In this document: positions 54,465 through 63,382 of the stretch, in pieces
Layout of the letters: each line of letters begins with the position of its first letter
How positions within the stretch are numbered: position 1 is the stretch's first letter
Source: Mesorhizobium sp.
GTDB lineage: Bacteria > Pseudomonadota > Alphaproteobacteria > Rhizobiales > Rhizobiaceae
DNA: 64,000 nt
Assembly: GCF_004963255.1 (NCBI RefSeq)
Contig: NZ_SUGA01000026.1
Coordinates: 18,995-82,994, forward strand
Direction of reading: 5' to 3'
Position numbers and translations under genes: made by a program
The notes under the pieces: model-generated
The model's input: the letters and a program-made list of their open reading frames with translations, nothing else
What the model was told of the DNA's origin: nothing
The model's database searches: none

Positions 54465-55379
54465 ATGCTTTGGAGAGGCCGTCGTCAGAGCGACAACATC
54501 GAGGACGAGCGCAGCGACAGCGGCGGTGGCGGCGGATTGGGTGGCGGCGGTCAGTTCCGCGTCCCGATCGGCGGCCGCACCGGCGGTGGCGGCAGCATCC
54601 TCCTGGTCATCCTGGTTGTGCTCGCGGGATGGTATTTTGGCTTCGACCCGTCGCAGATCCTGGGTGGCGGCGACGGCGGCTTGCTGCCGGGCGGCGGCGG
54701 CGAGATCACCGAGGCACAGGACAATGGCAACGCGCCCGCCAATGATGAGATGAAGCAGTTCGTCGCGACCGTGCTTGCCGATACCGAGGACACCTGGACC
54801 GGCATTTTCAAATCCCAGGGGTTGACCTACGAGGACCCCAAGCTGGTGCTGTTCAGCGGCCAGGTTCGTTCGGCCTGCGGCTTCGCTTCGGCGGCGGCCG
54901 GGCCGTTCTACTGCCCTGGCGATCACAAGGTCTATCTCGACATGACCTTCTTCCAGCAGCTCGACCAGCAATTCGGCGCCTCGGGCGAGTTCGCGCGCGC
55001 CTATGTGGTGGCGCATGAGATCGGCCATCATGTGCAGAACCTCACCGGCATCATGGGCAAGTTCAACCAGATGCGGCAGGGCATGAGCGAGGCCGACGCC
55101 AACCAGCTCTCGGTGCGCATCGAGCTTCAGGCCGATTGCTTCGCCGGTGTCTGGGCGCATTTCACCCAGCAGAAGGGCATTTTGGAGCAGGGTGATATCG
55201 AAAGCGCGCTCAACGCCGCCAAGCAGATCGGCGACGACACGCTGCAGAAGAAGGTGCAGGGCTATGTCGTGCCGGAAAGCTTCAACCATGGCACTTCGCA
55301 GCAGCGGCAGACCTGGCTGGCGCGGGGCTTCAAGAGCGGCAAGCTGTCCGACTGCAACACGATGAGCGGTCCGATCTGA
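54465..55379 (+). CDS. Neutral zinc metallopeptidase (YpfJ family)
   Basis: 304 residues from the ATG at 54465 behind GAGGAGTTGCC. The N-terminal 40 residues are Gly-rich and hydrophilic, then a single transmembrane helix (about 45-60, ILLVILVVLAGWYF) and a periplasmic domain. The zinc site is VVAHEIGHHVQN with a downstream glutamate in ELQADCFAGVWA. This matches the YpfJ/KPN_02809-type putative neutral metallopeptidase family. Cell role is unknown. Confidence 0.88.
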   Translation: MLWRGRRQSDNIEDERSDSGGGGGLGGGGQFRVPIGGRTGGGGSILLVILVVLAGWYFGFDPSQILGGGDGGLLPGGGGEITEAQDNGNAPANDEMKQFVATVLADTEDTWTGIFKSQGLTYEDPKLVLFSGQVRSACGFASAAAGPFYCPGDHKVYLDMTFFQQLDQQFGASGEFARAYVVAHEIGHHVQNLTGIMGKFNQMRQGMSEADANQLSVRIELQADCFAGVWAHFTQQKGILEQGDIESALNAAKQIGDDTLQKKVQGYVVPESFNHGTSQQRQTWLARGFKSGKLSDCNTMSGPI

Positions 55380-55547
55380 GGTGGCGTTTCCGCTCCTTTT
55401 CGAGTGACGATCCGCGATCGGCGCCTGCTGGTGGCAAGTGGTGTCAGCATAAGGCATTTGCGATCGTTCGCGGATTGTTCCGGCCGCTGACCTCGCCTAT
55501 AAGGTCCGTCCCGCCCGTGCCCCAGGGCGGATGAGGAGCTTGTCACC

Positions 55548-56819
55548 ATGATCGACCCGAAAACCGCCAAGCGGGGCCTTGCGCTCGTTTTCACGACGCT
55601 TTTGCTCGACATCATCGGCTTCGGCATCATCATGCCGGTGCTGCCGGCCTATCTGGAGGAACTGAGCGGCGTCAGCGTCAGCGAGGCCGCGATCGAGGGC
55701 GGCTGGCTGTTTTTCGTCTATGCGGCGATGCAGTTCTTCTTCGCGCCGATCATCGGCGGCCTGAGCGACCGTTTCGGGCGACGGCCGGTCCTGCTTGCCT
55801 CGGTGCTGACCTTCTCGATCGACAATCTGATCTGCGCCATCGCCTGGTCCTATCCGATGCTGTTCATCGGCCGCGTGCTCGCCGGCATTTCCGGCGCCAG
55901 CTATTCGACGACATCGGCCTTCATCGCCGACATCTCGAACGACGAGAACCGGGCGAAGAATTTCGGCCTGCTCGGCATCGCCTTCGGCGTCGGCTTTGTC
56001 ATCGGCCCGGTGCTGGGCGGGGTGCTCGGCACGTTCGGGCCGCGTGTGCCGTTCTACTTCGCCGCAGCACTTGCCTTCGTGAATTTCCTGATCGCGATGG
56101 TCTTCCTGCCCGAAACGCTGGACGAAAAACACCGCCGGCCCTTCGAGTGGAAGCGCGCCAATCCGGTCGGCACGCTGATGCAGATGCGCAATTATCCGGG
56201 CATCGGCTGGATCGGGCTGGTGTTCTTCCTGATGACGCTCGGCCACATGATGTATCCGGCGGTCTGGGCATTCGTCTCCAACTACCGCTATGGCTGGAAC
56301 CAGCAGCAGATCGGCTTCTCGCTCGGCGCCTTCGGCCTGTGCGGCGCCATCATCATGGCGACGGTGCTGCCGCGCATCATCCCGAAACTCGGTGAGTGGA
56401 GGACGGCGGCGATCGGGCTGACCTTCACCGCGCTCGGCGCCTTCGGCTATGCCTTCGCGACGCAGGGCTGGATGGTCTATGCGGTAATCGTTGCCGGCTG
56501 CCTGGAGGCGCTGGCCGATCCGCCGCTGAGGAGCCTCGCCGCCGCCAAGGTGCCGCCTTCGGCGCAAGGCGAATTGCAGGGCGCGATGACCTCGATCTTC
56601 TCGATCACCTCGATCATCACGCCGCTGCTCTACACGGCGATCTTTTCCTGGTTTACCGGGCCGAGCGCGCCGGTGGTGTTCGGCGGCGCGCCCTATGTGC
56701 TCGGCGCGATTTTCCTGACGCTGGCGGTCATCGTCTTCGTGACGAAAGTAGCCAGGCCGACGCCGAAGGAAGTCGAGCGCATACATGCGCAGGACGCGGC
56801 GGTGACGGACGCTGCTTAG
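55548..56819 (+). CDS. TetA-type MFS transporter
   Basis: 423 residues, twelve membrane helices. Motif A is GGLSDRFGRRPVLLASV, and motif C-like GFVIGPVLGGVLG. The opening FTTLLLDIIGFGIIMPVLPAYLEELSG is characteristic of TetA/multidrug DHA1 exporters. Tetracycline resistance cannot be assumed: chromosomal rhizobial homologues are general effluxers. It converges on carA with 14 bases between stop codons. Confidence 0.88.
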   Translation: MIDPKTAKRGLALVFTTLLLDIIGFGIIMPVLPAYLEELSGVSVSEAAIEGGWLFFVYAAMQFFFAPIIGGLSDRFGRRPVLLASVLTFSIDNLICAIAWSYPMLFIGRVLAGISGASYSTTSAFIADISNDENRAKNFGLLGIAFGVGFVIGPVLGGVLGTFGPRVPFYFAAALAFVNFLIAMVFLPETLDEKHRRPFEWKRANPVGTLMQMRNYPGIGWIGLVFFLMTLGHMMYPAVWAFVSNYRYGWNQQQIGFSLGAFGLCGAIIMATVLPRIIPKLGEWRTAAIGLTFTALGAFGYAFATQGWMVYAVIVAGCLEALADPPLRSLAAAKVPPSAQGELQGAMTSIFSITSIITPLLYTAIFSWFTGPSAPVVFGGAPYVLGAIFLTLAVIVFVTKVARPTPKEVERIHAQDAAVTDAA

Positions 56820-56833
56820 GCTGGCGGTTTGAG

Positions 56834-58039
56834 CTAGGCCCGCTCCGCCAGAGCTTCCTCGCCGCGCCGCTCGCGGATCAGGTTGACGAAGCGACGGAAC
56901 AGGTAATGCGAATCCTGCGGGCCGGGCGAGGCCTCGGGATGATGCTGGACCGAGAAGACCGGACGGCCCGTCAACGCGATCCCGCAGTTCGAGCCGTCGA
57001 AGAGCGAGACGTGGGTTTCCTCGACGCCTTCGGGCAGCGAGTCGGCGTCAACGGCGAAACCGTGGTTCATCGAGACGATCTCAACCTTCCCGGTGGTGTG
57101 GTCCTTGACCGGGTGGTTGGCGCCGTGGTGGCCCTGATGCATCTTCTCGGTCCTGCCGCCGAGCGCCAGCGCCAGCATCTGATGGCCGAGGCAGATGCCG
57201 AACACCGGAATGTCGGTCTTCAAGAGGTTCTGGATCACCGGCACGGCGTATTCGCCAGTCGCTTCCGGGTCGCCGGGGCCGTTGGAGAGGAAGATGCCGT
57301 CCGGCTGCATGGCGAGGATTTCCTCAGCGCCGGTCTTGGCCGGGACGACGGTGACCTTGGCGCCCAGGCCCGCCAGCAGGCGCAGGATGTTGCGCTTGAC
57401 GCCATAGTCGATGGCCACGACATGCATCGACGGCGCGTCCTGCTCGCCATAGCCCTCGTTCCACACCCACGGCGTCTCGCGCCAGACCGAAGACTGGCCC
57501 GACGTGACCTCCTTGGCGAGATCGAGGCCGATCAGTCCCGACCAGGCAGCCGCCCGCTGCTTCAGGTCCTCGATGTCGAAGACGCCGTCTGGCGCATGCG
57601 CGATGACGGCGTTGGGCATGCCCTTCTCGCGGATCAGCACGGTCAGCGCGCGGGTGTCGATGCCGGACAGCGCGACGATGCCGCGCCGCTTCAGCCACTG
57701 GTCGAGATGGCCGGCGGCGCGATAGTTGGACGGATCGGTGACATTGGCCTTGAAGATCGCGCCGACAGCGCCGGCGCGGGCCGCCGGATGCAAGTCCTCG
57801 ATGTCCTCGTCATTGGTGCCGACATTGCCGATATGCGGGAAGGTGAAGGTGACGATCTGGCCGGCATAAGACGGATCGGTGAGGATCTCCTCGTAGCCGG
57901 TCAGCGCCGTGTTGAAGCACACTTCCGCAACGGCCGACCCGGTGGCGCCGAGACCGCGGCCCTCGATCACCGTGCCGTCGGCGAGCACCAGAAGGGCGGT
58001 CGGCTTTTCGGTGGCCCAGGGGGCGGTGGTCGTGGCCAT
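56834..58039 (-). CDS. carA: Carbamoyl-phosphate synthase small chain
   Basis: 401 residues. N-terminal domain: LLVLADGTVIEGRGLGATG and VCFNTALTGYEEILTDPSYAGQIVTFTFPHIGNVGTN. The C-terminal class I glutaminase has the catalytic cysteine in VFGICLGHQMLALALGG and the His/Glu in FSVQHHPEASPGP. It delivers ammonia from glutamine to CarB (40114-43617). Single gene. Confidence 0.97.
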   Translation of the reverse strand: MATTTAPWATEKPTALLVLADGTVIEGRGLGATGSAVAEVCFNTALTGYEEILTDPSYAGQIVTFTFPHIGNVGTNDEDIEDLHPAARAGAVGAIFKANVTDPSNYRAAGHLDQWLKRRGIVALSGIDTRALTVLIREKGMPNAVIAHAPDGVFDIEDLKQRAAAWSGLIGLDLAKEVTSGQSSVWRETPWVWNEGYGEQDAPSMHVVAIDYGVKRNILRLLAGLGAKVTVVPAKTGAEEILAMQPDGIFLSNGPGDPEATGEYAVPVIQNLLKTDIPVFGICLGHQMLALALGGRTEKMHQGHHGANHPVKDHTTGKVEIVSMNHGFAVDADSLPEGVEETHVSLFDGSNCGIALTGRPVFSVQHHPEASPGPQDSHYLFRRFVNLIRERRGEEALAERA

Positions 58040-58301
58040 GGCGGCACTCCTGTCAGGCGGTGCGACCGGTCAATGGGACCACTCGCGCAGCAAAGCGCGC
58101 GAAGCAGGATTTTCCAGCCTCCGCGCGTCAACTCATTGTCTCATGCAGGACCGAGTACATAGGCGAAGGCACCCGAACGGTCAATGCGGACGCCGCCAGC
58201 CAGCTCTGTTTTCTATTCGTCCAGCAATATCAGCAGCTTGCGGGAATTTGCGTTGCCCGTTCGGCGAAGCTATTGTCCGCCGCATTCGAAGGAGAAGCAC
58301 G

Positions 58302-58751
58302 ATGCGCGAGAAAATCGCCGAATCCATGAAGAGCGCGATGAAGGCGCAGGACAAGCACCGCCTGCCGACGCTGCGGCTGATCCAGGCCGCCATCCACGAC
58401 CGCGATATCGCCAATCGCGGCGCCGGCAAGCCGCCGGCGAGCGAGGAGGAGATCCTGCAGATCCTAGCCAAGATGGTGAAGCAGCGCGAGGAATCGGCCA
58501 AGGCCTTCGAGGACGGCAAGCGGCCGGAGCTGGCGGCCCAGGAGCGCGGCGAGATGGAGATCATCCGCGAGTTCCTGCCGACGCAGCTCGATGAGGCGGC
58601 GATCACGGCGGCGGCGCGCGAGGCGATCGCGGCGACCGGCGCCGCCAGCCAGAAGGACATGGGCAAGGTGATCGGCGCGCTGAAGCAGAAATATGCCGGC
58701 CAGATGGACTTCGCCAAGGCCAGCGCCATCATCAAGGGGCTGCTGCAGTAA
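58302..58751 (+). CDS. GatB/YqeY domain protein
   Basis: 149 residues from the ATG at 58302 behind AAGGAGAAGC. The YqeY pattern (MKAQDKHRLPTLRLIQAAI, EEEILQILAKMVKQREESAKAFEDG.RPELA..E..E..II..FLP.QL, KDMGKVIGALKQKYAGQMDFAKAS) is complete. The domain also occurs at the C-terminus of GatB, where it binds tRNA, so a tRNA-related role is inferred. The gene is directly followed by a palindromic repeat. Confidence 0.92.
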   Translation: MREKIAESMKSAMKAQDKHRLPTLRLIQAAIHDRDIANRGAGKPPASEEEILQILAKMVKQREESAKAFEDGKRPELAAQERGEMEIIREFLPTQLDEAAITAAAREAIAATGAASQKDMGKVIGALKQKYAGQMDFAKASAIIKGLLQ

Positions 58752-58763
58752 GCGGCAACCTAA

Positions 58764-58862
58764 GAGCGTTTCGCCGTTTCAGGGAACCGGCGAAGCGCTC
58801 TATCTCCTTGTTTTTTGGCAATTCCGGACGGAAAACCGTTACACGCTTTTCCTGGAATTGCT
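58764..58862. repeat. Rhizobial palindromic element at the end of two converging genes
   Basis: GAGCGTTTCGCCG (58765) pairs with CGGCGAAGCGCTC (ending 58801), and further on GCAATTCC (58819) with GGAATTGC (ending 58862). The text CTATCTCCTTGTTTTT and ACGGAAAACCGTT in between is a very common rhizobial dispersed sequence. It lies between the YqeY stop and the L,D-transpeptidase-like stop, and ends exactly at the latter. Confidence 0.7.
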
Positions 58863-59891
58863 TCAGTCCTTGCAGATCGGCACCGGCTGCGGCGGCGGCG
58901 CCGGATGGTCTTTCTTGTACTGCGCGATGATCGGCTCCAGCATCTTCTTCGGCCAGAATTTGGGCGTGCCGATCTCCTTGAGGCAGGAGGCGTTCCAATA
59001 GGTGCCCGCGGCTGAGAGCGCCTGGCCGGCGGCCTTGGCGCGCGCAACGGTGGCGATGTCGCGCGATTCAGGGTAAATGTAGAGCGTCGTCGGGCTGTTC
59101 TTCACGAGGGGGATGATCTGCTCGGCATCGGCCGGCGACCAGCTGGTGCAGCCATTGCTGCGGCCACCGGCGTAATTCACCAGCTTGCCGTAGGGCACAA
59201 AGCCATCGTGATCGGCGTAAGAGCTTTGCGGGTACTTGCGCATGCACAAGCCCTTCAGGATAGCCGCCGGATGCCCGCCGATCACACGCTGCCTGGCGTT
59301 CGCCGTCTCGCCTTCGCCGTCGAACTGGATGAAGCTGCGCATGAACATCGCGTTCTGCGCGCCGACGCGATAATAGCCCTTGAACGAGGTTTTGGTCTCC
59401 GCCGTCATATAGGCGCCGCCGGCCGTCAGCTCGGAATCCATCGCGTTGCCGAAGTTCTTCGCGCAACGCCTGCCGTTGGAGAAGTCGGCGACGCCCTTCA
59501 GGTTGCGGCCGCCGCCATGGCCCGAGGAGACCGCACGGAAGAGCTGCTTGGCTTCGCAGATGATGTAGTAGCGCTGGCCGAGCACGCTGTTGCCGAGGTC
59601 GCCGGGACGCGTGGCATCCATGGCGAAATAGCAGGGGTTGCTGACCGAACCGTCACTGACTTTCTTCTGGTAGAGCGCGCGCGCCCGCTCAAGCACGACC
59701 TCAGAGATCTGGCCCTCGCCGTCGCCGACATGGCGCTGCAGCCAATCGGGAATGATCGACGGCCGCAAGGCGGCAAATGAGCTGACCGATGCCGTCAGCG
59801 CGGCCAGGATTGCGACAAGGCAAAAGATGGCCACACCCGGCGGAACAGATCTCAACCGCACCGTTTTGCCCCTCCTGTCGAAATGTCTCAT
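58863..59891 (-). CDS. Murein L,D-transpeptidase catalytic domain-like protein
   Basis: 342 residues with an N-terminal signal/anchor (VAIFCLVAILAALTASVSSFA). The catalytic-type motif reads NYAGGRSNGCTSWSPADAEQI, giving the active-site Cys in a SNGC context, preceded by HDGFVPYGKLV. It belongs to the YkuD-like 'murein L,D-transpeptidase catalytic domain' family. Expected to link peptidoglycan stems or anchor proteins. The C-terminus is extended (residues about 275-342). Confidence 0.82.
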   Translation of the reverse strand: MRHFDRRGKTVRLRSVPPGVAIFCLVAILAALTASVSSFAALRPSIIPDWLQRHVGDGEGQISEVVLERARALYQKKVSDGSVSNPCYFAMDATRPGDLGNSVLGQRYYIICEAKQLFRAVSSGHGGGRNLKGVADFSNGRRCAKNFGNAMDSELTAGGAYMTAETKTSFKGYYRVGAQNAMFMRSFIQFDGEGETANARQRVIGGHPAAILKGLCMRKYPQSSYADHDGFVPYGKLVNYAGGRSNGCTSWSPADAEQIIPLVKNSPTTLYIYPESRDIATVARAKAAGQALSAAGTYWNASCLKEIGTPKFWPKKMLEPIIAQYKKDHPAPPPQPVPICKD

Positions 59892-60145
59892 ACCCCGTGA
59901 ATCACCCTGGACTAATCATAGAAGGTCTCGCACGCATCGGCGAAACACTTCTAGTTTAGCGACGCCTTTTGGAGGTCGGATTTCCGGTCTGCTTCGATTG
60001 CGATATCATCTGATTCCCGGCGCGCCCACGCCTCCTCCCTCCATCGGGAAGCATTGTTCATGCAGGGCAGTCCATCACCAACCAACTGTTCGGGCGCCAG
60101 GCATAAGGAGGGGTTGCCAAGACTGCTCGCGGCAGGAGGTTTTCG

Positions 60146-60856
60146 ATGCGGCTTTCCGCACCCGTCTATCATCTGAAACGCCAGGCGAGGCTGCTTTCTC
60201 GCCGGGAAAATGTTCCACTCCACACGGCGCTCGACCGCGTTGCCGCCAAGGAAGGCTTCGGCAGCTGGAGCCTGCTTGCAGCCAAAGCCGCCGAGGCGAC
60301 GCCCGCGGGCAGCCTGCTGGAGCGGCTTATGCCCGGCGACATGGTCCTCGTGGCGGCGCGGCCGAGCCAGGGCAAGACGCTGATGAGCCTCGAACTTGCC
60401 GTGGCGGCCATGAAGCAATGCAATCGCGCCGTGTTCTTCACCCTGGAATATATGCATGCCGACATCCTCAATCGGTTCCGGGACATCGGCGCCGACCCTG
60501 CCGATTTCGACCATCTGTTCGAGTTCGACAATTCCGACGCCATCAGCGCCGACTACATTATCGAGGCGTTGCGATCGGCGCCGCCCGGCACGCTGGCGGT
60601 CATCGACTATCTGCAACTGCTCGACCAAAGGCGCGAGAATCCGGAGCTCATGGTCCAGATACGCGCGCTCAGGTCGTTCGCCCGGGAACGTGGGCTGGTG
60701 CTGGTCTTCATCTCGCAGATCGACAGGTCCTACGATTCCTCCGGGAAACCGTTCCCGGATATCGGCGATATCCGGCTGCCGAACCCGCTCGACCTGTCGC
60801 TGTTCGACAAAGCCTGTTTCCTGAACAAGGGCGAGATCCAGTTCCAGGCGACTTGA
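60146..60856 (+). CDS. Orphan DnaB-core ATPase
   Basis: 236 residues behind a GGCAGGAGG ribosome site. Residues about 1-50 are a helical module (LKRQARLLSRRENVPLHTALDRVAAKEGFGSWSLLAAKAA) also seen before other alphaproteobacterial proteins. Residues about 60-235 resemble the RecA-like core of DnaB helicase: Walker A ARPSQGKT, catalytic-Glu strand FFTLEYM, Walker B VIDYLQLL and sensor ISQI. It lacks the DnaB N-terminal collar and most of the C-terminal linker. Ring assembly and helicase activity are therefore uncertain. Confidence 0.7.
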   Translation: MRLSAPVYHLKRQARLLSRRENVPLHTALDRVAAKEGFGSWSLLAAKAAEATPAGSLLERLMPGDMVLVAARPSQGKTLMSLELAVAAMKQCNRAVFFTLEYMHADILNRFRDIGADPADFDHLFEFDNSDAISADYIIEALRSAPPGTLAVIDYLQLLDQRRENPELMVQIRALRSFARERGLVLVFISQIDRSYDSSGKPFPDIGDIRLPNPLDLSLFDKACFLNKGEIQFQAT

Positions 60857-60900
60857 GAGCGATCCACGCGGCGGCTATGCCGATCTCGACAGGAGCGAAC

Positions 60901-61458
60901 ATGATCGAAATCGTCAGACCCGCGCTCGAACATTTGCCATCCTACAAGGCCGCGTTGGAGCGCGGCTGGTCGCCCGACAATGTGCGGCTCCTGGAAGCGA
61001 CGCGCGAGCAGCTTGCGGCGATCGAGAAAGATCCCGTCGAATTTCTCGCCAGCCTCGACGACCCCGAGGCCAAGGGGCCGCCCATCACCTTGCCCGACGG
61101 CACGACCGTGCCGCGCCTGCCCGGCTTCCGGCGCTGGATTTGGGATGGCGAGACTGCCGGCTCCATAGGGCTGCGCTGGCAAAGAGGCACATCGGCGCTG
61201 CCGCCGCACGTGCTTGGCCATATAGGCTATGCGGTGGTGCCGTGGAAAGAGGGGCGCCGTTACGCCACCGAAGCGTTGCGGCTGATGCTTGACGAGGCGA
61301 GGGCAGTGGGCCTGGACCATGTCGAGATCACCACGGACCTCGACAATCTTGCATCCCAGAAGGTGACCCTCGCCAATGGCGGCATCCTTGTCGGGCGCTT
61401 CACCAAGGTCGCCGCCTATGGTGGCGCGGAAAGCCTCAAATATCGGATCGATCTTTAG
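60901..61458 (+). CDS. GNAT-family N-acetyltransferase
   Basis: 185 residues from the ATG at 60901, 44 bases after the DnaB-like gene. The N-terminal EIVRPALEHLPSYKAALERGWSPDN and the acetyl-CoA region HIGYAVVPWKEGRRYATEALRLMLDEAR fit the RimJ/RimL-like GNAT group, with ITTDLDNLASQKVTLANGGIL after it. The substrate is unknown. Confidence 0.85.
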   Translation: MIEIVRPALEHLPSYKAALERGWSPDNVRLLEATREQLAAIEKDPVEFLASLDDPEAKGPPITLPDGTTVPRLPGFRRWIWDGETAGSIGLRWQRGTSALPPHVLGHIGYAVVPWKEGRRYATEALRLMLDEARAVGLDHVEITTDLDNLASQKVTLANGGILVGRFTKVAAYGGAESLKYRIDL

Positions 61459-61476
61459 ATCCAAGCGGTTGGGCGG

Positions 61477-61863
61477 TCACTCGCCGGGCCTGGCCAGCCT
61501 TCCTTCTTCCGCCTTGTGGTAGAACTGGCTTGCCACAAGCCAGCCTTTGAGCGGCCTGAGCGGTGGGATGCAGGTCGCGAGAACGATCGGGATCGAAACG
61601 AAAGCGTGGAACCACATGGAGGGCTCGAAAGTCACCTGCGCCCAGACGGCGAACAGCACCGAAGGCACGCAGGCAAAGCAGATGACGAAAAAGGCCGGGC
61701 CGTCGGCGGGGTCGGCAAAGGAATAGTCGAGCCCGCAGACCTCGCATTTCGGCGCCAGTTTCAGGAATCCGTCGAACAGGTGGCCCTCGCCGCAACGCGG
61801 GCAGCGTCCGCGAATTCCCACCTGCCAAGGTACCAGGGGTGGATAATGCGCAAGGTCTTGCAT
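61477..61863 (-). CDS. DUF983 membrane protein
   Basis: 128 residues from the ATG at 61863; a longer frame to 61926 is rejected. A zinc-ribbon-like N-terminus (CPRCGEG..F.GFLKLAPKCEVCGLDYSFADPADGPAFF) is followed by two transmembrane helices (about 62-80 and 85-103). This is the DUF983 family, often found near cytochrome oxidase genes, but not so here. Function is unknown. It is divergent from the MocR gene across a palindrome, so MocR may regulate it. Confidence 0.85.
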   Translation of the reverse strand: MQDLAHYPPLVPWQVGIRGRCPRCGEGHLFDGFLKLAPKCEVCGLDYSFADPADGPAFFVICFACVPSVLFAVWAQVTFEPSMWFHAFVSIPIVLATCIPPLRPLKGWLVASQFYHKAEEGRLARPGE

Positions 61864-61917
61864 GATGGTCTCTCCGGTGGATCTCGCGTGAGGCTGGACT
61901 GGCCTTGAGATCGCTGA

Positions 61918-61944
61918 TGCATACATATATCATTCTTGTATGCA
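61918..61944. promoter_or_regulatory. Inverted repeat in the DUF983-MocR divergent promoter
   Basis: TGCATACA (61918-61925) and TGTATGCA (61937-61944) are perfect inverted repeats 11 bases apart. A third partial copy (TGTATGGATGC) lies about 15 bases to the right, close to the MocR start. MocR-type regulators bind such two- or three-site arrangements. Autoregulation plus control of the DUF983 gene is inferred. Confidence 0.6.
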
Positions 61945-61994
61945 GACAATGCGACAAAATGTATGGATGCGAATAAGTGACCCGAGAAAATGAC

Positions 61995-63353
61995 ATGGGC
62001 TGGCTTCCGGTTCTGGAGGCGGGACCGCGACCGGTCTATCTGAAGATCGTGGACGCTCTCGCTGATGCCCGCTCGGGCGGCCGCTTGCAGCCGGGCGACC
62101 GGTTGCCGCCGCAACGGGAACTCGCCAGGCTGCTGGGGGTCGATCTTACGACCGTGACGCGGGCGTTTTCCGAAGCCCGACGCAGGAACCTGATCGACGC
62201 GACGGCGGGTCGCGGCACCTTCGTCACGCCGGGCGAGCCGGAAGAACCTGTCCTCGATCTCAGCATGAACATCCCGCCGGCGCCCGCCGGCCTCAACCTG
62301 CCGGCACTGATCCGGACAGGCATCGAGGCGTTGCTCAAGCGCTCCAGCGCGGAAGCGCTGCTTTCCTATCATCCCGGCCCAGGCTCGCCCGCGGAGCGCG
62401 CCGCCGGCTCGTCATGGCTCGCCGCGGCGGGAGACAGGCTGCCGGTCGACAGGGTCGTTGTCGGCTCGGGCGCGCAGGCGCTGCTCACGGCCGTCGTGCT
62501 GGCAGAGACGCGCGAGGGCGACACGATCCTTGCCGACGCGCTGACCTATCCAGGGCTGATCGCGCTGGCCGGGACCACGCGGCGCAAGCTCGCCGCTGTC
62601 GCAAACGACGCTGACGGCATTCGGCCGGACGATCTCGAGCAGGCGGTGCGGCGGCACGGCGCACGCGTCCTCTACCTCAATCCGACGCTGCAAAATCCGA
62701 CCGCATCCGTCATGCCCGAAAGCAGGCGGCGGGAACTCGCCCGCATGGCCGACAAGCTCGGGCTGACCATCGTCGAGGACGATCCTTATAGAAGGTTGCT
62801 CGCTGCGCCGCCACCGACCTTTCTCAATCTGGCGCCGGAGCGGACCTTCCATGTCGCGACATTGGCGAAATGCATCTCGCCTTTCCTGCGCACGGCCTTC
62901 CTGGCGGCGCCTGATCAGCAGGCCGCCGAGCGCATCGCGGCAGCGATACGCGGCACCACCATGATGGCGCCGCCGCTGATGACGGGCCTTGCCTGCGAGT
63001 GGCTGCGAAACGGCCTAGCCGATGAGATCACCACTGCCGTCTGCGCCGAAGCACAGGCCAGGCAAGAGATTGCCCGCACCATCCTCCCCAAGGGTTTTGT
63101 AGCAACGGATGCCGGCCTGCACCTCTGGTATCCGCTGAAGAACGAATTGCGCTCGGCCGAACTCGCCGACATTGCCCGCCGTCGAGGGTTGGCGATCAGC
63201 CCTGCCGAAGAGTTCGCCATAGGAATGGACGTCGCCAATGGCTTCCGCCTGGCGCTGGGCGCCACGCCCAACCGCGAACGGTTGAAGGAAGGCCTTCAGA
63301 GCCTGGCCTCGATCCTATCAAGAGTGCCGGGCTCCTCGCGACCGAAGGTCTGA
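61995..63353 (+). CDS. MocR-family regulator (GntR HTH plus aminotransferase fold)
   Basis: 452 residues from the ATG at 61995 (a GTG at 61977 is in frame). The N-terminal GntR winged HTH (PVYLKIVDALADARSGGRLQPGDRLPPQRELARLLGVDLTTVTRAFSEARRRNLI) is followed by a fold-type I aminotransferase domain (about 90-450). The PLP lysine lies in VATLAKCISPFLR and the PLP Asp in IVEDDPY. Probably senses a PLP adduct or amine. Divergent DUF983 gene is the candidate target. Confidence 0.9.
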   Translation: MGWLPVLEAGPRPVYLKIVDALADARSGGRLQPGDRLPPQRELARLLGVDLTTVTRAFSEARRRNLIDATAGRGTFVTPGEPEEPVLDLSMNIPPAPAGLNLPALIRTGIEALLKRSSAEALLSYHPGPGSPAERAAGSSWLAAAGDRLPVDRVVVGSGAQALLTAVVLAETREGDTILADALTYPGLIALAGTTRRKLAAVANDADGIRPDDLEQAVRRHGARVLYLNPTLQNPTASVMPESRRRELARMADKLGLTIVEDDPYRRLLAAPPPTFLNLAPERTFHVATLAKCISPFLRTAFLAAPDQQAAERIAAAIRGTTMMAPPLMTGLACEWLRNGLADEITTAVCAEAQARQEIARTILPKGFVATDAGLHLWYPLKNELRSAELADIARRRGLAISPAEEFAIGMDVANGFRLALGATPNRERLKEGLQSLASILSRVPGSSRPKV

Positions 63354-63382
63354 AGCAGCAAACCGTAGCTTGGCGCGGCCCG

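Noticed and set aside
55548..56819. A tetracycline-resistance determinant
   Set aside because: The protein is TetA-like only at family level; no resistance-gene context or mobile element is present.
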